From the NCBI GenBank assembly GCA_024704765.1, contig JAKMXF010000321.1, positions 992,001 to 1,056,000 of the forward strand: a stretch of 64,000 bases of DNA. The letters are read 5' to 3'. The DNA is from Oopsacas minuta. Taxonomy: Eukaryota > Porifera > Hexactinellida > Lyssacinosida > Leucopsacidae. The position numbers and the translations under genes were made by a program. The notes below the pieces were generated by a model that saw nothing but the letters and a program-made list of their open reading frames with translations, searched no databases and had not been told where the DNA came from. Shown here one piece after another: positions 47,689 through 59,400 of the stretch (within the stretch, counting starts at the first letter, position 1; every line of letters starts with the position of its first letter).

Positions 47689-48834
47689 ATGTCAAGCAGT
47701 TTGTTTATAGAAATGGATGAGGGTGATGACGTCGTTCCAATTGTGATAGATAGTGGTGCCAGAGGAACAAAAGCAGGTTTTGGTGGAGAAAACTCTCCTC
47801 GGGTAGTTTTCCCCAGCATTGTAGGTAGGGTTTGTCACCAGGGAGTAATGGTAGGCATGCCACACCGTTATGTATATGTGGGAGAGGAAGCTCAGAGTAA
47901 AAGAGCTATTCTAACGCTTAAAAATCCTATTGAACACGGTATAGTGACTAATTGGGATGATATGGAAAAGATATGGCATCACACATTCTACAATGAACTA
48001 AGGGTCGCTCCAGAAGAACACCCTGTCTTACTCACTGAGGCTATTTTCAATCCAAAAGCTAACCGAAAGATGACTGCACAAATAATGTTTGAGACATTCA
48101 ACAATCCTGCATTGTACATTTCCAACAATCAGGTGCTATCTTTGTACTCAAAAGGCAATACCACAGGAGTTGTAGTGGATTCAGGACTCGATTCAACACG
48201 AATAGTACCCATATACAAGGGACATGTGCTGGGTCATAGTGTTGAAAGACTGGGTATTGGAGGGGGACAGATTACTGACTATCTTATGAAACTATTGGCT
48301 GAATACGGGCATTCTTGGTGTTGTGGAGGTGAAACTGAATTGATGAATGACATCAAAGAAAAACTCGGTTACGCCAGAAAGAGCCTACCCAATGAAACAG
48401 GTGATGCTAACGTTGAGGTACTATATGAACTACCAGATGGACAGGAAATACCAATTAGAGAGGAACGATACAGATGTGTGGAGCCAGTATTTAACCCCTC
48501 CCTGATCGGATCAGAAGAAAATAGTATCCACGTATCAACTAACAATGCAATATTGAAAAGTGATTCAGATCTTCATAAACACTTATACAATAATATAGTA
48601 TTGTCAGGGGGTAACACTATGTTCCCTGGAATAGCTGAGAGACTATACAGTGAAGTATCAAACTTGGCTCCGAGTACCGCATCCATCAGAGTAATAGCAC
48701 ATCCTGAAAGGAAATACAGTGCGTGGATTGGTGGATCTATACTTTCTTCAATTGATAGTTTTGAGAAAATCCTTATTCCAAAAGTTAGTTATGATGAATA
48801 TGGACCAGAGATTGTTGATAGGAAATTTTTCTAG
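47689..48834 (+). CDS. Divergent actin-like protein, intronless
   Basis: A single 381-residue frame collinear with conventional actin (375-377 residues). Blocks such as [36 protein letters not shown] and [13 protein letters not shown] are almost actin. The ATP site is changed: the first phosphate loop reads [11 protein letters not shown] where actin has D-N-G-S-G-M-C-K (S14 to A, G15 to R); the second reads DSGLDST where actin has DSGDGVT (D157 to L); and the position of Q137 is N. The C terminus keeps RKFF in place of RKCF. The second Met (47713) aligns with actin's start, so the first eight residues may be extra. It is intact over its whole length, so it is probably expressed or recently was. 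Intronless structure suggests a retrocopy or an ARP/testis-type actin-like gene. Polymerisation and ATPase competence are doubtful. Confidence 0.9.
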   Translation: MSSSLFIEMDEGDDVVPIVIDSGARGTKAGFGGENSPRVVFPSIVGRVCHQGVMVGMPHRYVYVGEEAQSKRAILTLKNPIEHGIVTNWDDMEKIWHHTFYNELRVAPEEHPVLLTEAIFNPKANRKMTAQIMFETFNNPALYISNNQVLSLYSKGNTTGVVVDSGLDSTRIVPIYKGHVLGHSVERLGIGGGQITDYLMKLLAEYGHSWCCGGETELMNDIKEKLGYARKSLPNETGDANVEVLYELPDGQEIPIREERYRCVEPVFNPSLIGSEENSIHVSTNNAILKSDSDLHKHLYNNIVLSGGNTMFPGIAERLYSEVSNLAPSTASIRVIAHPERKYSAWIGGSILSSIDSFEKILIPKVSYDEYGPEIVDRKFF

Positions 48835-49205
48835 CTATCATTTGTATGTATATAGGGAGTATAAATTTGAGTATGTCACGAAAAAAATGGCCAGGCCCGA
48901 CCAAATTTGGCAGGCCAAAAATGGTGCCACTTGGATTTGTTTAGGAGTGGAGTTAAAACAGTTAACCGTCTAACAGTTCTACTAACGGTAACTAACTATA
49001 TCTTGCTAACACCTGCTGGCTAACTTTTCATGGGCTTCTTCTGACTGCCCCATGTATCATGGAGTGTTACACTGCCAGCTGCTGATGCTTCTCAAACTTA
49101 TTATTCTCATTATTCTATTACCTATGTTCCGCGCCAAGACTTACCTCTATTGAAAATTTTTGGCGCGGAATATCTATACAAATCTATACTATGTGTATTA
49201 GCAAG
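48835..49205. other. Intergenic between actin-like and MARF1-like genes
   Basis: Holds the 3' end of the actin-like transcript and the promoter of the next gene. No repeat or exon is resolved; ggcgcggaa / ttccgcgcc (49122-49170) forms a short inverted repeat just before the next gene. Confidence 0.4.
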
Positions 49206-52200
49206 ATGGCAACCTCACAACTTAGGTATATTTGTGGTGGTGTCTGTGGCTTTGAAGCATGTCTACAGGAATTCCTAACCGAGAAGGAACTGACGATGCA
49301 CTGTATCAATGAAGATGAAACTCAGGTGCACGCCATTAGACCTTTCTGCGCGCAATGTTTTATGATATTCGATGATTACGACAACCCAGTTGTCCATCAA
49401 TGTGAACTCGGAAAGGTAAGTAATCAAATTTCATATTTGGATTCAGGTTCTTATTTCTAAATTTAGACCAAAGAAGCGGACCTAACATTTAAGCATTTTG
49501 AATTCGATAAGATTTGTCTTGTATTGAAAACTCTTTCGATAATAACACCTTTATGGAGCCGGGGCATAGTCAGGGGGAATTGTGAGACCCGCAGCTCTCT
49601 CTTTCACTATTTGTGCACTATGTGGGGTCAAATTAGACCCCACATATTTGGTGTCATTTTGACCCCACTCCGTCAATATGACAGAAGTCAATGGAATTCT
49701 GGTCAAATTGGGGTCTGTTCTTACCCCGCTCAGTCAACTTTGGATAATTGTTTATCTCAATCGACGCTGTGTTAATTAAACTCTTAGGATTGTACGATAA
49801 ATATTTTTATTTGCCTAGTTAGCCAACGACAAAATATAATCATTATTCTCACTGTTGGACTAATCCTTGTCAAACTCCCGGAAATTTCGGTTTTTTATTT
49901 GGGAGTAGTACAGTAACGGTACCGGGATCGAGTAAATTCACCTTGCAGTACTGGTACCTGTGTCATAATGCCGCGTGTCCCCCAGGACCTGTGTCCCTAA
50001 GGTAAAACGTCCTTGTAGCACTAGGATGAGGAGTCCTCATTTAGGATATGTTGAAAACGCGAACTTTCCCACACTCGAATGTCCATGGAGGGGTCACACA
50101 ATTGCTTGTATTTTATATTTGCTCTATGGGACTGTAACAAATCCAATGGGCGGGCCTTAAGCTCCCTGTCCCTGGCAGAGCCCGTTTGAGAAATTCCAGG
50201 CCCTGGTGCTACAATAGGTCCCAGGCCCCTATCTGTTCTTGCGAATGAAAAATTTTAGGGACACAATTACATTTCTAAACGTTTCAAATAAGAAATCTAT
50301 GATATATTGAATATTTACATATTATTGAATATGCCATGATTTACTTTGCTACCTTACCCAGTAGAGTCTACGATATCACGAGGCCCTCGTAATATCGTTT
50401 CATTTATCCCGTCTCTAATACAATAGCAAGTACCGTCGGGATGTCATCCCGAGCCTTTAATCCTGAATTATTCTATTTTATTCCGATATTCTACGGATTA
50501 CAGATTTGCCTCAAGGTCAAATAATCGCGAAAGTCGGTTGAGAAGCACTTCTTCACATGTAAGTGTCTCTCTAAGAATCTGGGTATGCTTGATGGCACTT
50601 TTTTGTACGGAATTTATTGATCCTGTACGTGTTTGAAAGATCGGCACTTTGTGTCCTTCATTGCTGGCTGAAATAGTACAAGTTACCCGCCACGCACCTA
50701 AATACACCTTGTCCCGATATATCCCTATTAAGCGGAGTCTTTTGTATTAATAAGAGTCCCCAAAGGGGAACATCTCGCCCTAGGGCCAGATGTTCAGGGG
50801 ACTCCTTAGGTATGAAAATATACAGATTAGAAATTTTTCAAATCAACTAGATGTCACTACAAGTACACATGCCAAATTTGGTGTCTTAGGTGTGAACTGC
50901 AGGGCGAAACATATCCAGTGGAGTCTCCAAAAAACGGTACTCCGAGAAGCGGACAACCCCCTACAACGGACAAACCTCGTGGCACGGATTGAATTTGCCA
51001 AGCATGTAATTACTACTTGAGCAGTCTCCGAGGAGCGGACAATTCTCTACAACGGATAAATACCATATCCCCAACGTGTCCGTTATTCGGAGACTCCACT
51101 GTAGATATATATAGCCACTATGCTATGTAATAGAAGTAGTCGGCACAGTAAAAAGCGCAATTCAGACTATTCCATTTACTGGAATAGTAATTTCTCGATC
51201 CGATGTATTATATATGGACCATTGAAATTTCATAATCGTATCCTGAGTCTTAGGATACCTGAAAGAAATGTTTAACCGAATACTGCTGGGGAGACGTGCC
51301 ATTTTATGACTTCCTTTTCGTTACGAACGTAATACTTCGGCCATAATCTGGAATGCCCTATAACACCAACGATAGAATCGTTTTGTATTAGTTTTCTATG
51401 AAAAGACCAAGGATTCTCTAGTAAGTAGAAACCCAAAATTGTGAGACATACGACGAGATCGTGAGAGTTGAGAGCACTGTATTTCTACACCAAAACAGAA
51501 ATACATTTAGTTCCTATTTGGGCAATGTTTCAATTTCTTTCCAGTAAGATTATATATATATATTTATATATATATATTCAGGATGATATGGCAGAATAAA
51601 GTACTGTACGAATTGCTATTACCAGCAGTAACATATTGTTGAACTTCAATAGACCTAATAGCTCCTTTCTATGTAGATTTATGTAAGTAATTATGTCATA
51701 GGCTCAAGCCCAGATCAGCATGGCTCTGTCACAATGTGATACAACTATAATAGACTTAACTTTAGGAGGTCAGCTGGGAGATGAACTATGTTCATTCAGA
51801 CATGAAGATTGGCTCTTGTCTAAAATCCCATTACAATCGGATTCATCTAGTGATGACGGTATCCTAGATGAGACAGTTATTCCTATTACAGCTGCTGGTA
51901 AGAAGAGGAAATCTATGCAAGATATTAGCTCACCTGAGGGAAGGAGGAAGAGTCCTAGAATTGAAGCAAAGAGAAACCAAAAACCAATTACTGAGAAATC
52001 AACCAGGAATAAACGCGATGAGCAATCTAAAAATAAACAAATCTTTAATGATACCAAAACTGAGCCTGAACTAGATAGCACTGTTATATCGGGTAGTTTA
52101 GGATCAAAGCTACCTGTAATATCACCAATCAGGTTTGTTCCTGAATCAACAATCACTTCTTCTGTCATAAAGCCTAACATTTCTATTACTAAAATGGTTT

Positions 52201-53819
52201 CTAAACAGAAAAAAATGAGGATTGTACAACCGACTAATCCAGTTAAATGCTCTTCTACTCAATCTATTGCATCAATTTTAAATAAACGAATACCCACCCC
52301 TCCTAAACCTTCAGTCACAACTGCTCGATCTAATCAACAGGAAATCTCGACTAAACCATCAGATACACAAATCCACACGAGATCTGTCCCTCAAACTGAG
52401 GATTCGAACCAGCAAAAAGTGTTAGAAAACACGGGTATATTCTGGGATATTGAGAATATAGCTATTCCTCCTAACATCAGTGTATCTTCTCTAGTGAGAA
52501 AAATAAGAAATACCTTTGTTGGCATAGATAAGAGAGAAGTAGAGTTCATGTGTGTATGTGATGTCCATAAAGAGAACAGGTATGTATTTATATTTACCGA
52601 GCATTTTAATTTAAATAGTTCTGTGCTATGCGGCGATACTAGCTATTTCATTTGTATTGCTATTGTAGAACATACCTTTCCTGTCCATTGTCTCCTAAAA
52701 TACTATGTAACTATCAAAAGCATCATTTATTAGACTAGATGTTAACCTAAAGTTAACTACTATGACATACAGCCTCACCTTAGCGGATTCTAGCTTCAGT
52801 TATTCTTAATGTTTATGTATTGCCTTCTTTGTAGACAAATGATAGATGAGCTGAATTCGTGTAACGTTACGATAGTACATGTGGCCTGCTTCTCTAAAAA
52901 CGCAGCTGATGAGAGGCTGAAGCACTATCTTTACAGATTCGCTCAAACCTATCCTCCTCCCAGCACAGTTGTAGTGCTTAGTGGAGATGTAAACTTTGCT
53001 CATGTGATATCTAACTTAAGTCATTTCTACACACTCCAAACTGTTCTTATACATAACCTTCAGTGCTCTACTGTCCTCAAGGATTCTGCTCATAAGAGTA
53101 TTCTATTCGACGAGTTCATACAAGGAATTGGTTGGTAATTTTAGTACATGCTGTATATAGTGATAATTCCTCTCTTACCAATTCTATCACTATATCCATC
53201 TACTGTAATATTCATAAATAATAGGTAATAATGTTTATTTTATACAGAGCTTGATGCGGAGTTTGCCAAAATTTAGTAACTAACCAGCTTAGATTCAGAA
53301 ATTCAATAAGTATTACGTAATTATTATCAATCGATTTGGAACATTTATCATCCGTTAAAATTATAATCATATACATAAATGTTGGATCTTGGATGACAAC
53401 CTGCAGTGCGGTTCTCTTTACCCAATTCCACTAGTAATTATCATTTGAAGCTATTTTGATTAATATTTGAAATCTGATTTATCATTTAATAAATGTGTGT
53501 ATGTTTCCTAATACATGTAAGATACTATTTTATTTTCTCAGGTCCTCCACGTAGAGTGACACACAATCAACCCAGCTTCCTCCTGATTGACAATCTCCCC
53601 AGGATAGCTTATGGAGAATTGTATAATCGTTTAGACAGATTGTGTGATAACACGGGTGGGAAGATAGTTAATCTCGACCAAATGATGGGAGTTATCAGAT
53701 TTTCTACTCTCGAGCTATGCATCAGAGCTCAAAAGAGATTGAATAACCATTATCTTAGACAGGGGATGTGTCCTATTAGAGCTAGATTCTCTCCTGACAC
53801 CATCCAAACATTTAGATGA
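49206..53819 (+). CDS. MARF1-like NYN-domain RNase, short form, four exons
   Basis: Exons 49206-49415, 51702-52579, 52835-53130, 53542-53819; phases join to give 553 residues. Exon 1 has two Cys/His clusters (YICGGVCGFEACL...H and FCAQCF...HQC) that look zinc-binding. Exon 2 starts with TTIIDLTL, a match to the SUMO-interacting motif consensus, then basic stretches (GKKRKS, GRRKSPR) likely to be nuclear localisation signals. Exons 2-3 encode a NYN/PIN nuclease domain (about 314-457) with FWDIEN, CVCDVHKEN, KNAADERL and GDVNFA, closely following MARF1 (limkain b1), all four acidic metal ligands present. Exon 4 encodes one RRM with LLIDNLPR and MGVIRFS. Vertebrate MARF1 is about 1700 residues and ends in many LOTUS/OST-HTH domains; here a stop follows the RRM. 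MARF1 cleaves mRNA in oocytes. The donor of exon 3 is GTTGGT, chosen because only it restores frame. Confidence 0.85.
49619..49646. other. Perfect 11-bp hairpin in MARF1-like intron 1
   Basis: TATGTGGGGTC and GACCCCACATA flank a six-base loop. Copies of a tttgacccca / ggggtc theme follow to 49730, so it may be the core of a small repeat. Confidence 0.7.
50916..51101. mobile_element. MITE, 186 bp, in MARF1-like intron 1
   Basis: TIRs CAGTGGAGTCTCCAAAAAACGG and (right, reversed) CAGTGGAGTCTCCGAATAACGG; TA on the right, TC on the left. The sub-terminal GAGAAGCGGACAA and GAGGAGCGGACAA are direct internal repeats. A related fragment, lone and reversed, lies near 50725. Confidence 0.8.
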
Positions 53820-56462
53820 ATTCAAATTAGGTTATAACACGTCTGTTACAACCTCACTGTTATAGGTAAACTGATAGGCTATTTCTATTTATCACAATAG
53901 ATTTTAGCTTGTTGGTGTTCTCACTTATTGGTACTGGAGTACAGAACGAGTTCTTAATTTCCTTTTATGTTTGTCGCAAATATATCACAATTTGTACAGT
54001 TGTATTAAATATAACAGCCACTCATTTCAGGTCCCTACTCCCAAGTGGAGATTTGTGTTAATTCCGTTCCCCTATTAGCAACTAAAACTCGTGCAAAATA
54101 CGAGTTGCTAATAAAGGAACTACAATGCAAGCCTAACTATCTGCATTCATACACTAGCTTTCTGTGACAATATGTATACATTACATTAGCACCTTTGGCT
54201 TACAAAACATGGTCCGTAATTCAGTATGTAATACATTGAATCATTCAGCTCAGGAAAGGCGGAAATTTTAGTCATGCAAGCTTCAGGTCCGGCCATCTTC
54301 CGTATCAGCTCAGCTCCGCCTGCGTTGCTAACTTTGTCCAAAGCCCAAATTTTGAAAGATAAGAATTAGTGTTACCTCGTTTGGTTTCCTCCAGTTCAAG
54401 TGAGTCGCTAGGTTTATTTGGTTCTTGCTAGTTGGTGCTGGCTCTTGAGGTTTACCTACACTTGTGTAGGGTTTTTTCCTTAACTTAGAGGTCTTTCAGT
54501 GGGTGCCTTGGGTGGTGGTGGACTTGAGGGCCGCTGGTTCGCTAAGCACCAACCACTTCTGCCCAGGTGGGCTTGTTCCACTGCTCATGTGTGTCCTTCT
54601 GAAAAGTCTTCAGTGGCAGCCTCCTAGTGAAGGTTAAAATTTCACACCTCGAATGTAAATTTAACAGCTTTCAGTTGGGGGCTCATATGTGTATCCGTGG
54701 CTGTCATTTCGCCTGGGTCATCTGTAGATCCCTTCGGGAGCATTTGGGTATTATATGTTGAGTGTTGCTCCTTGGTTCGGTACTGGTCCTTGCATTCCTC
54801 CGGGAACTCCGTTATCTAACCGTCGTAGCCTTCTAGCGGCATTGGAATTTGTATATTTTAATTTGGAAGGTATTGTTAATCTTAATGTATGGCTATTCCC
54901 CATTCCCAGCTTATATAGGTTCGTTTCTATGTAGAAGTACGAAAGCCCACACAAATTGCCCGCACATATAGAGACCCCACTTATAGAGGTTGTATTGCAT
55001 ATAGAAGGACACACAGCCATAAAACAGTATACTGTACTTCCAAAGAAAGACATCTGGTTACCCTGGTGCATAGTCCGTGAGCTTTTTCTTCCATTCAAGC
55101 TTGTCAAAAGGTGGCCAGGTCATGTCATGTTTTGACCTTTTGACAAGCCTTACCTGACCTGACTCAAAATGACCTTCATTTTCAAGTCATATACAGCTAA
55201 TTTGAGGCTAATTTCTGGCCAATTATGGAATTTATTCAAACAGCTATACTAGACCGAATTTGAATATCATATCTTTATTTAATGGTATTCGTTTCTAAGT
55301 TCAATAATTCATAAAGAATGAATAATTCATCATCTAATATTAATTTTGGACAAGAAATATATTTTTAAGAGGTTTGACCAGCATTTGTAGCAAAAACTTG
55401 TATTATGCATGTAAAATTAGTTTCTCATCAGGAATTTCTTCGGAAAACTGGCACGGTGTACCCCCCTGAAAAGAACAAAATACATAACCCTGAGCTGCAC
55501 TAACAGTCTGTCGGCTGGACATTTTAAAATTAAATTCATTCTAGTAAATTATGCTAATTAGACTCTCAGTGTTATGTTAGGGTTACTTTTCTTATAAACT
55601 ATTATCCTTTCTTGTATATATTTTGCACTATACCGAAAAACGGAGTGCTGACCAGCATATTGAGAGTAATTGGTAGGTGGTCCTTGCAGTATACGGATTT
55701 ACATGAAGAATAATCGAGTTTTAATTATATAGTTTGTTAATTGAATCGTTCATTATTTTTTCAATTAATTGTCAACTTAGGTCCGTTTTAACATACGTAT
55801 ACGATTTGAAATTATACACTGATACACACTATTGATAATAGCTACATATTTGTGAATAATTCTAACTTCATTTATGTAGTATATGAAGATATTTGACATG
55901 ACTGTATACTGGACGATTTCACGCATATTTCCTCTGCTATGATTTGATTTCAATATATTTCCATATTGAGCTCACAAGGACAATTCAAGGTGTAGAACAA
56001 ATCAATTTTCTATTATCTGTACTAATATCCAAGATATCTTTACATCAACTATTTGAACTCATTTATCTTATGTCATGTCATAATATTTTATTATAAATTC
56101 TCAAATAATTCCGTGTCGTCTGCATTTAATATGCACGGGAAGGTTCTAACATTTCCGGTATAGACACGAATAAATATATACTTATTGAGAAGGATATGAC
56201 TTATGCTACTGAACCTAATCTCACTTACTATTACCCAATTCAATATTTGATGATACAATATCTTATTAGCTCACACCTTACTGACAATTATCATTTCAGA
56301 AACCCCCAATACCTAATACATAACGTGTCTCTATTTATACTAATTATATGTGTATCTGCCTATCAGTTAGTAACCATATAAATCCTATAACTATGATTTC
56401 TCAATCGAATCTCCACAAATAGCAATTAATTAGGTATCTTATGCAATTGCCTCATACTCTTG
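53820..56462. other. Intergenic between MARF1-like and ELYS genes
   Basis: No gene recognised. 54240-54730 is clearly more GC-rich than its surroundings but has no long frame; it could be a solo LTR, SINE or promoter-like island. 54890-55010 holds (c)ccattcccagcttatatagg and accccacttatagaggtt, ends of the CCTCTATAAGTGGG MITE family. A perfect 14-bp stem with a 22-nt loop lies at 55099-55148 (GCTTGTCAAAAGGT). The rest to 56462 is AT-rich. Confidence 0.45.
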
Positions 56463-59400
56463 ATGTTCTCTCAATCAGAAACTCACTCTAACAACGCAGC
56501 AGCTCGTACTCAGCTCAGATCAGAGCAATGTACTCGATTAGGAGGTAGATACCTACGCACAGACACTACACCTCTTGTAACGGGTAGTGTAACCTCCAAT
56601 TACTGTTGGGTATACTCCAGGAAGAAGTTAGAGATATTCTCTAAGGAAGATGGCTGTCTTCTAGCTCTATACACTCCATCTCACTCATCTGAATTTATCA
56701 GGTACTCACTACTGGTGAATAGCTTGATGCTACCTAGTTACCATATTGTATTATAGGCATGTAACAGAGTATATAATAACATCACAGCCTGAACTCCCAC
56801 ACAAATACCTATTCCTTATTTCTACTTCTCGATCTACACAGGGTCCTCACCTACTACTGGTGTTCAATCCTGATGTATCTAGAGTCATAAAAGCTATACA
56901 ACTAGCATTCCCTGTATTCTCTATATGTCCTCTATACTCTAACTCAAATCATATCAGAGAAGAGAGAGGAGTAGAGAGGAGCTGGCCTCTCTCAGAGGTA
57001 TCATGTGGTCTTGTAGCTGTAGGAGGAGGGAGCGGAGTAGTTCTGCTGGTAGATATGAGATTAGATGATGAGGATGAAATCTTTGAAGAGAATACTCCTA
57101 GTGCGGTATGCGTGTAACTTATTATTATTATTCCTATCCACCATAGATGTTGTAGATTATCTACAAGGAATAAATCAATGTGATGCATCAAAGTGATCAT
57201 CTAAATATAACTCATCAAAATAATTTTAAGCAGAACCTTTCATGATATCTTCTAACGTATTTACTAATTAGTAATTGAATGTTTATATTTTTTAGACTAC
57301 AACATACCGTAGCGATGAGATAACAGATACAGATATACTCCGACAAGCTAGAGAGGAGTGTATAGCCGATCAATCTCATCCCTCCTATATACTACCAGGA
57401 CTGACACTCCCTATTGGTAACGCGTTTATATTCAGATGCAGAGAGGAGGAAGATAACACTACATACCGATCTAGTCACGTAATAGTATCATACTTAGCAC
57501 ACATATCCTCTCTCAATGCTCTGGCTATTGGATACAACTTTGGTGCCTTCCAGCTCTATGACGTAATCAGCTTACAGCTGATGTTTTCCAGTGATATAGA
57601 CAATCTGCCATCTCCTGTGCTAGAAGTATTGTATCAGGAGCCTGAAGATGATCCTAGAGACTTCGTATATCTCTGGTTGGTTAGAGGGCATGCTTCTCAT
57701 CTGGAAGAGGACACCCTCCCTCACTCTATCCTCTCCCTCTATCAGCTGTTGTTCCAGTCCTCTCATGGTGTTAGTAGTCAAATAGGAGACATGAGAGTGT
57801 TGGAAAAGAAATACTCTCAATTCCTGGACGGGGGCCTCAAGTTCCGACACTTCATATCCTCCTCTCCTTATACTAAGCAGATCGCCCTCAGTAAGGATAC
57901 GGTATTAATATCCTCTGGCATATTCCCTCAGTACAGGAGAGTACAAGAGCATGTGTGGAGTCCAGAATCTATCACTACACAATCTATTCATCATCCTACT
58001 CACACAACAGATCTAACTCTAGCTTACTTTATCTACCATACACAGCGTAGCAGGAGAGAGCATCAGTCCGGGTACCACCTGGCTCTGTTTGATCTTAATC
58101 TTTGGTACAACAGTCAGATGCAGACTTCTATCTCTCCTACCTCTGGATACTACCACGTGTATGATATAGACTCTATCCTCCCTCTCCTATCCTCTACTTG
58201 TGATCCCCTCCCTCAAGATCAGTTCTCTATTCTAGATTTACACCTGACGTCACTACAGAGGTTTGACATGACTGTCCCTATCCCAGAAGCCTTCCTACTG
58301 CCCTCATCTCTCTCCCTCAGTTTTGATACTCTCCTCCCCAGCTGTCTCTTGTCATGCTCTCTACTGGGAGACCAGGAGAGGGTGTTATCTCACACAGCTG
58401 CTACTCTATCAGCTGGTTACATAGACAATATAGAGTCTGTGTGCATGGAGCTAACAAGGTCTGGTATCATATCTCCCATCAGCTATACTCCTACTTCTCT
58501 TACAACAGAGTGTTGGGAAGATAATGTCATAATGCTACTCAATGCTTCTCTTAACCACGGTAGACTAGAGGCAGTTCATAACTGTGTGTTAAATTCCCAG
58601 AGCATGAGTGGAGATATTCCTCTCAGCTTGATATCCAGATGGACTCTATCCAAATTTGAAGAGATTAGAGATACTCTCCTAACTCAATCTAACATGTTAA
58701 TAACAGACTGTTGTAACCAAGTACTCATTTCCTCTATCAAATCTCTCATCACTAAATTCCGTTACCTCTCTATCCTCCTATCTCGTATACCGACAGCACA
58801 TCTGACCTCTGACCTATCGTTATCTGGTATGTATCCTCAGCAGAAACCTCGTCTCTATGAGAAGTCAATAGAGATACTCACTCTATACCACGAGGCTCTG
58901 ATCTGGATGACGTCACTACCTTCTCAGCTCCTATCCTCTTATCAGCACAGCGCTATGCTGTCTCATTACCAAAAGCTGAGAGAGTTCCATCGATCTCCTC
59001 TCATTATAGACCAGATGCTGACACAACTAAATCCTGCTTTATTTGACAAGTGGACAAACTCTACAGATTCTCAGCAGCAGCATGAAGTTATGTATCCTCC
59101 TTCCAATCCCCTGGCTGCTTTAGAACCCCTGCTAGATCCCTCTCTCCCTGAGGTATCTCAAGCAGTGCTACTGTACTTCCTCATAGACTTAGGGATGCTA
59201 TATGAAGAGCAGACCTCTCAACCTCTAACCAACAGTTTCATCAACAACTGTCCTCAGGTAAGCTAACTCCTATTACTAGCCTGTATTATCATTACCTAGT
59301 ACAGTAGCTATAAACCTTTTATAATATGTGAGCAGCTTTCTTACTTTCGTACTACTCATGACGTGTTTTTCATTTACGTACAATCTTATTGATATGAAAA

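Noticed and set aside
51770-52180. Minus-strand 136-codon frame
   Set aside because: Antisense to the MARF1-like exon 2.
56196-56381. Possible upstream ELYS exon
   Set aside because: No splice donor in frame and the family similarity starts at 56463.
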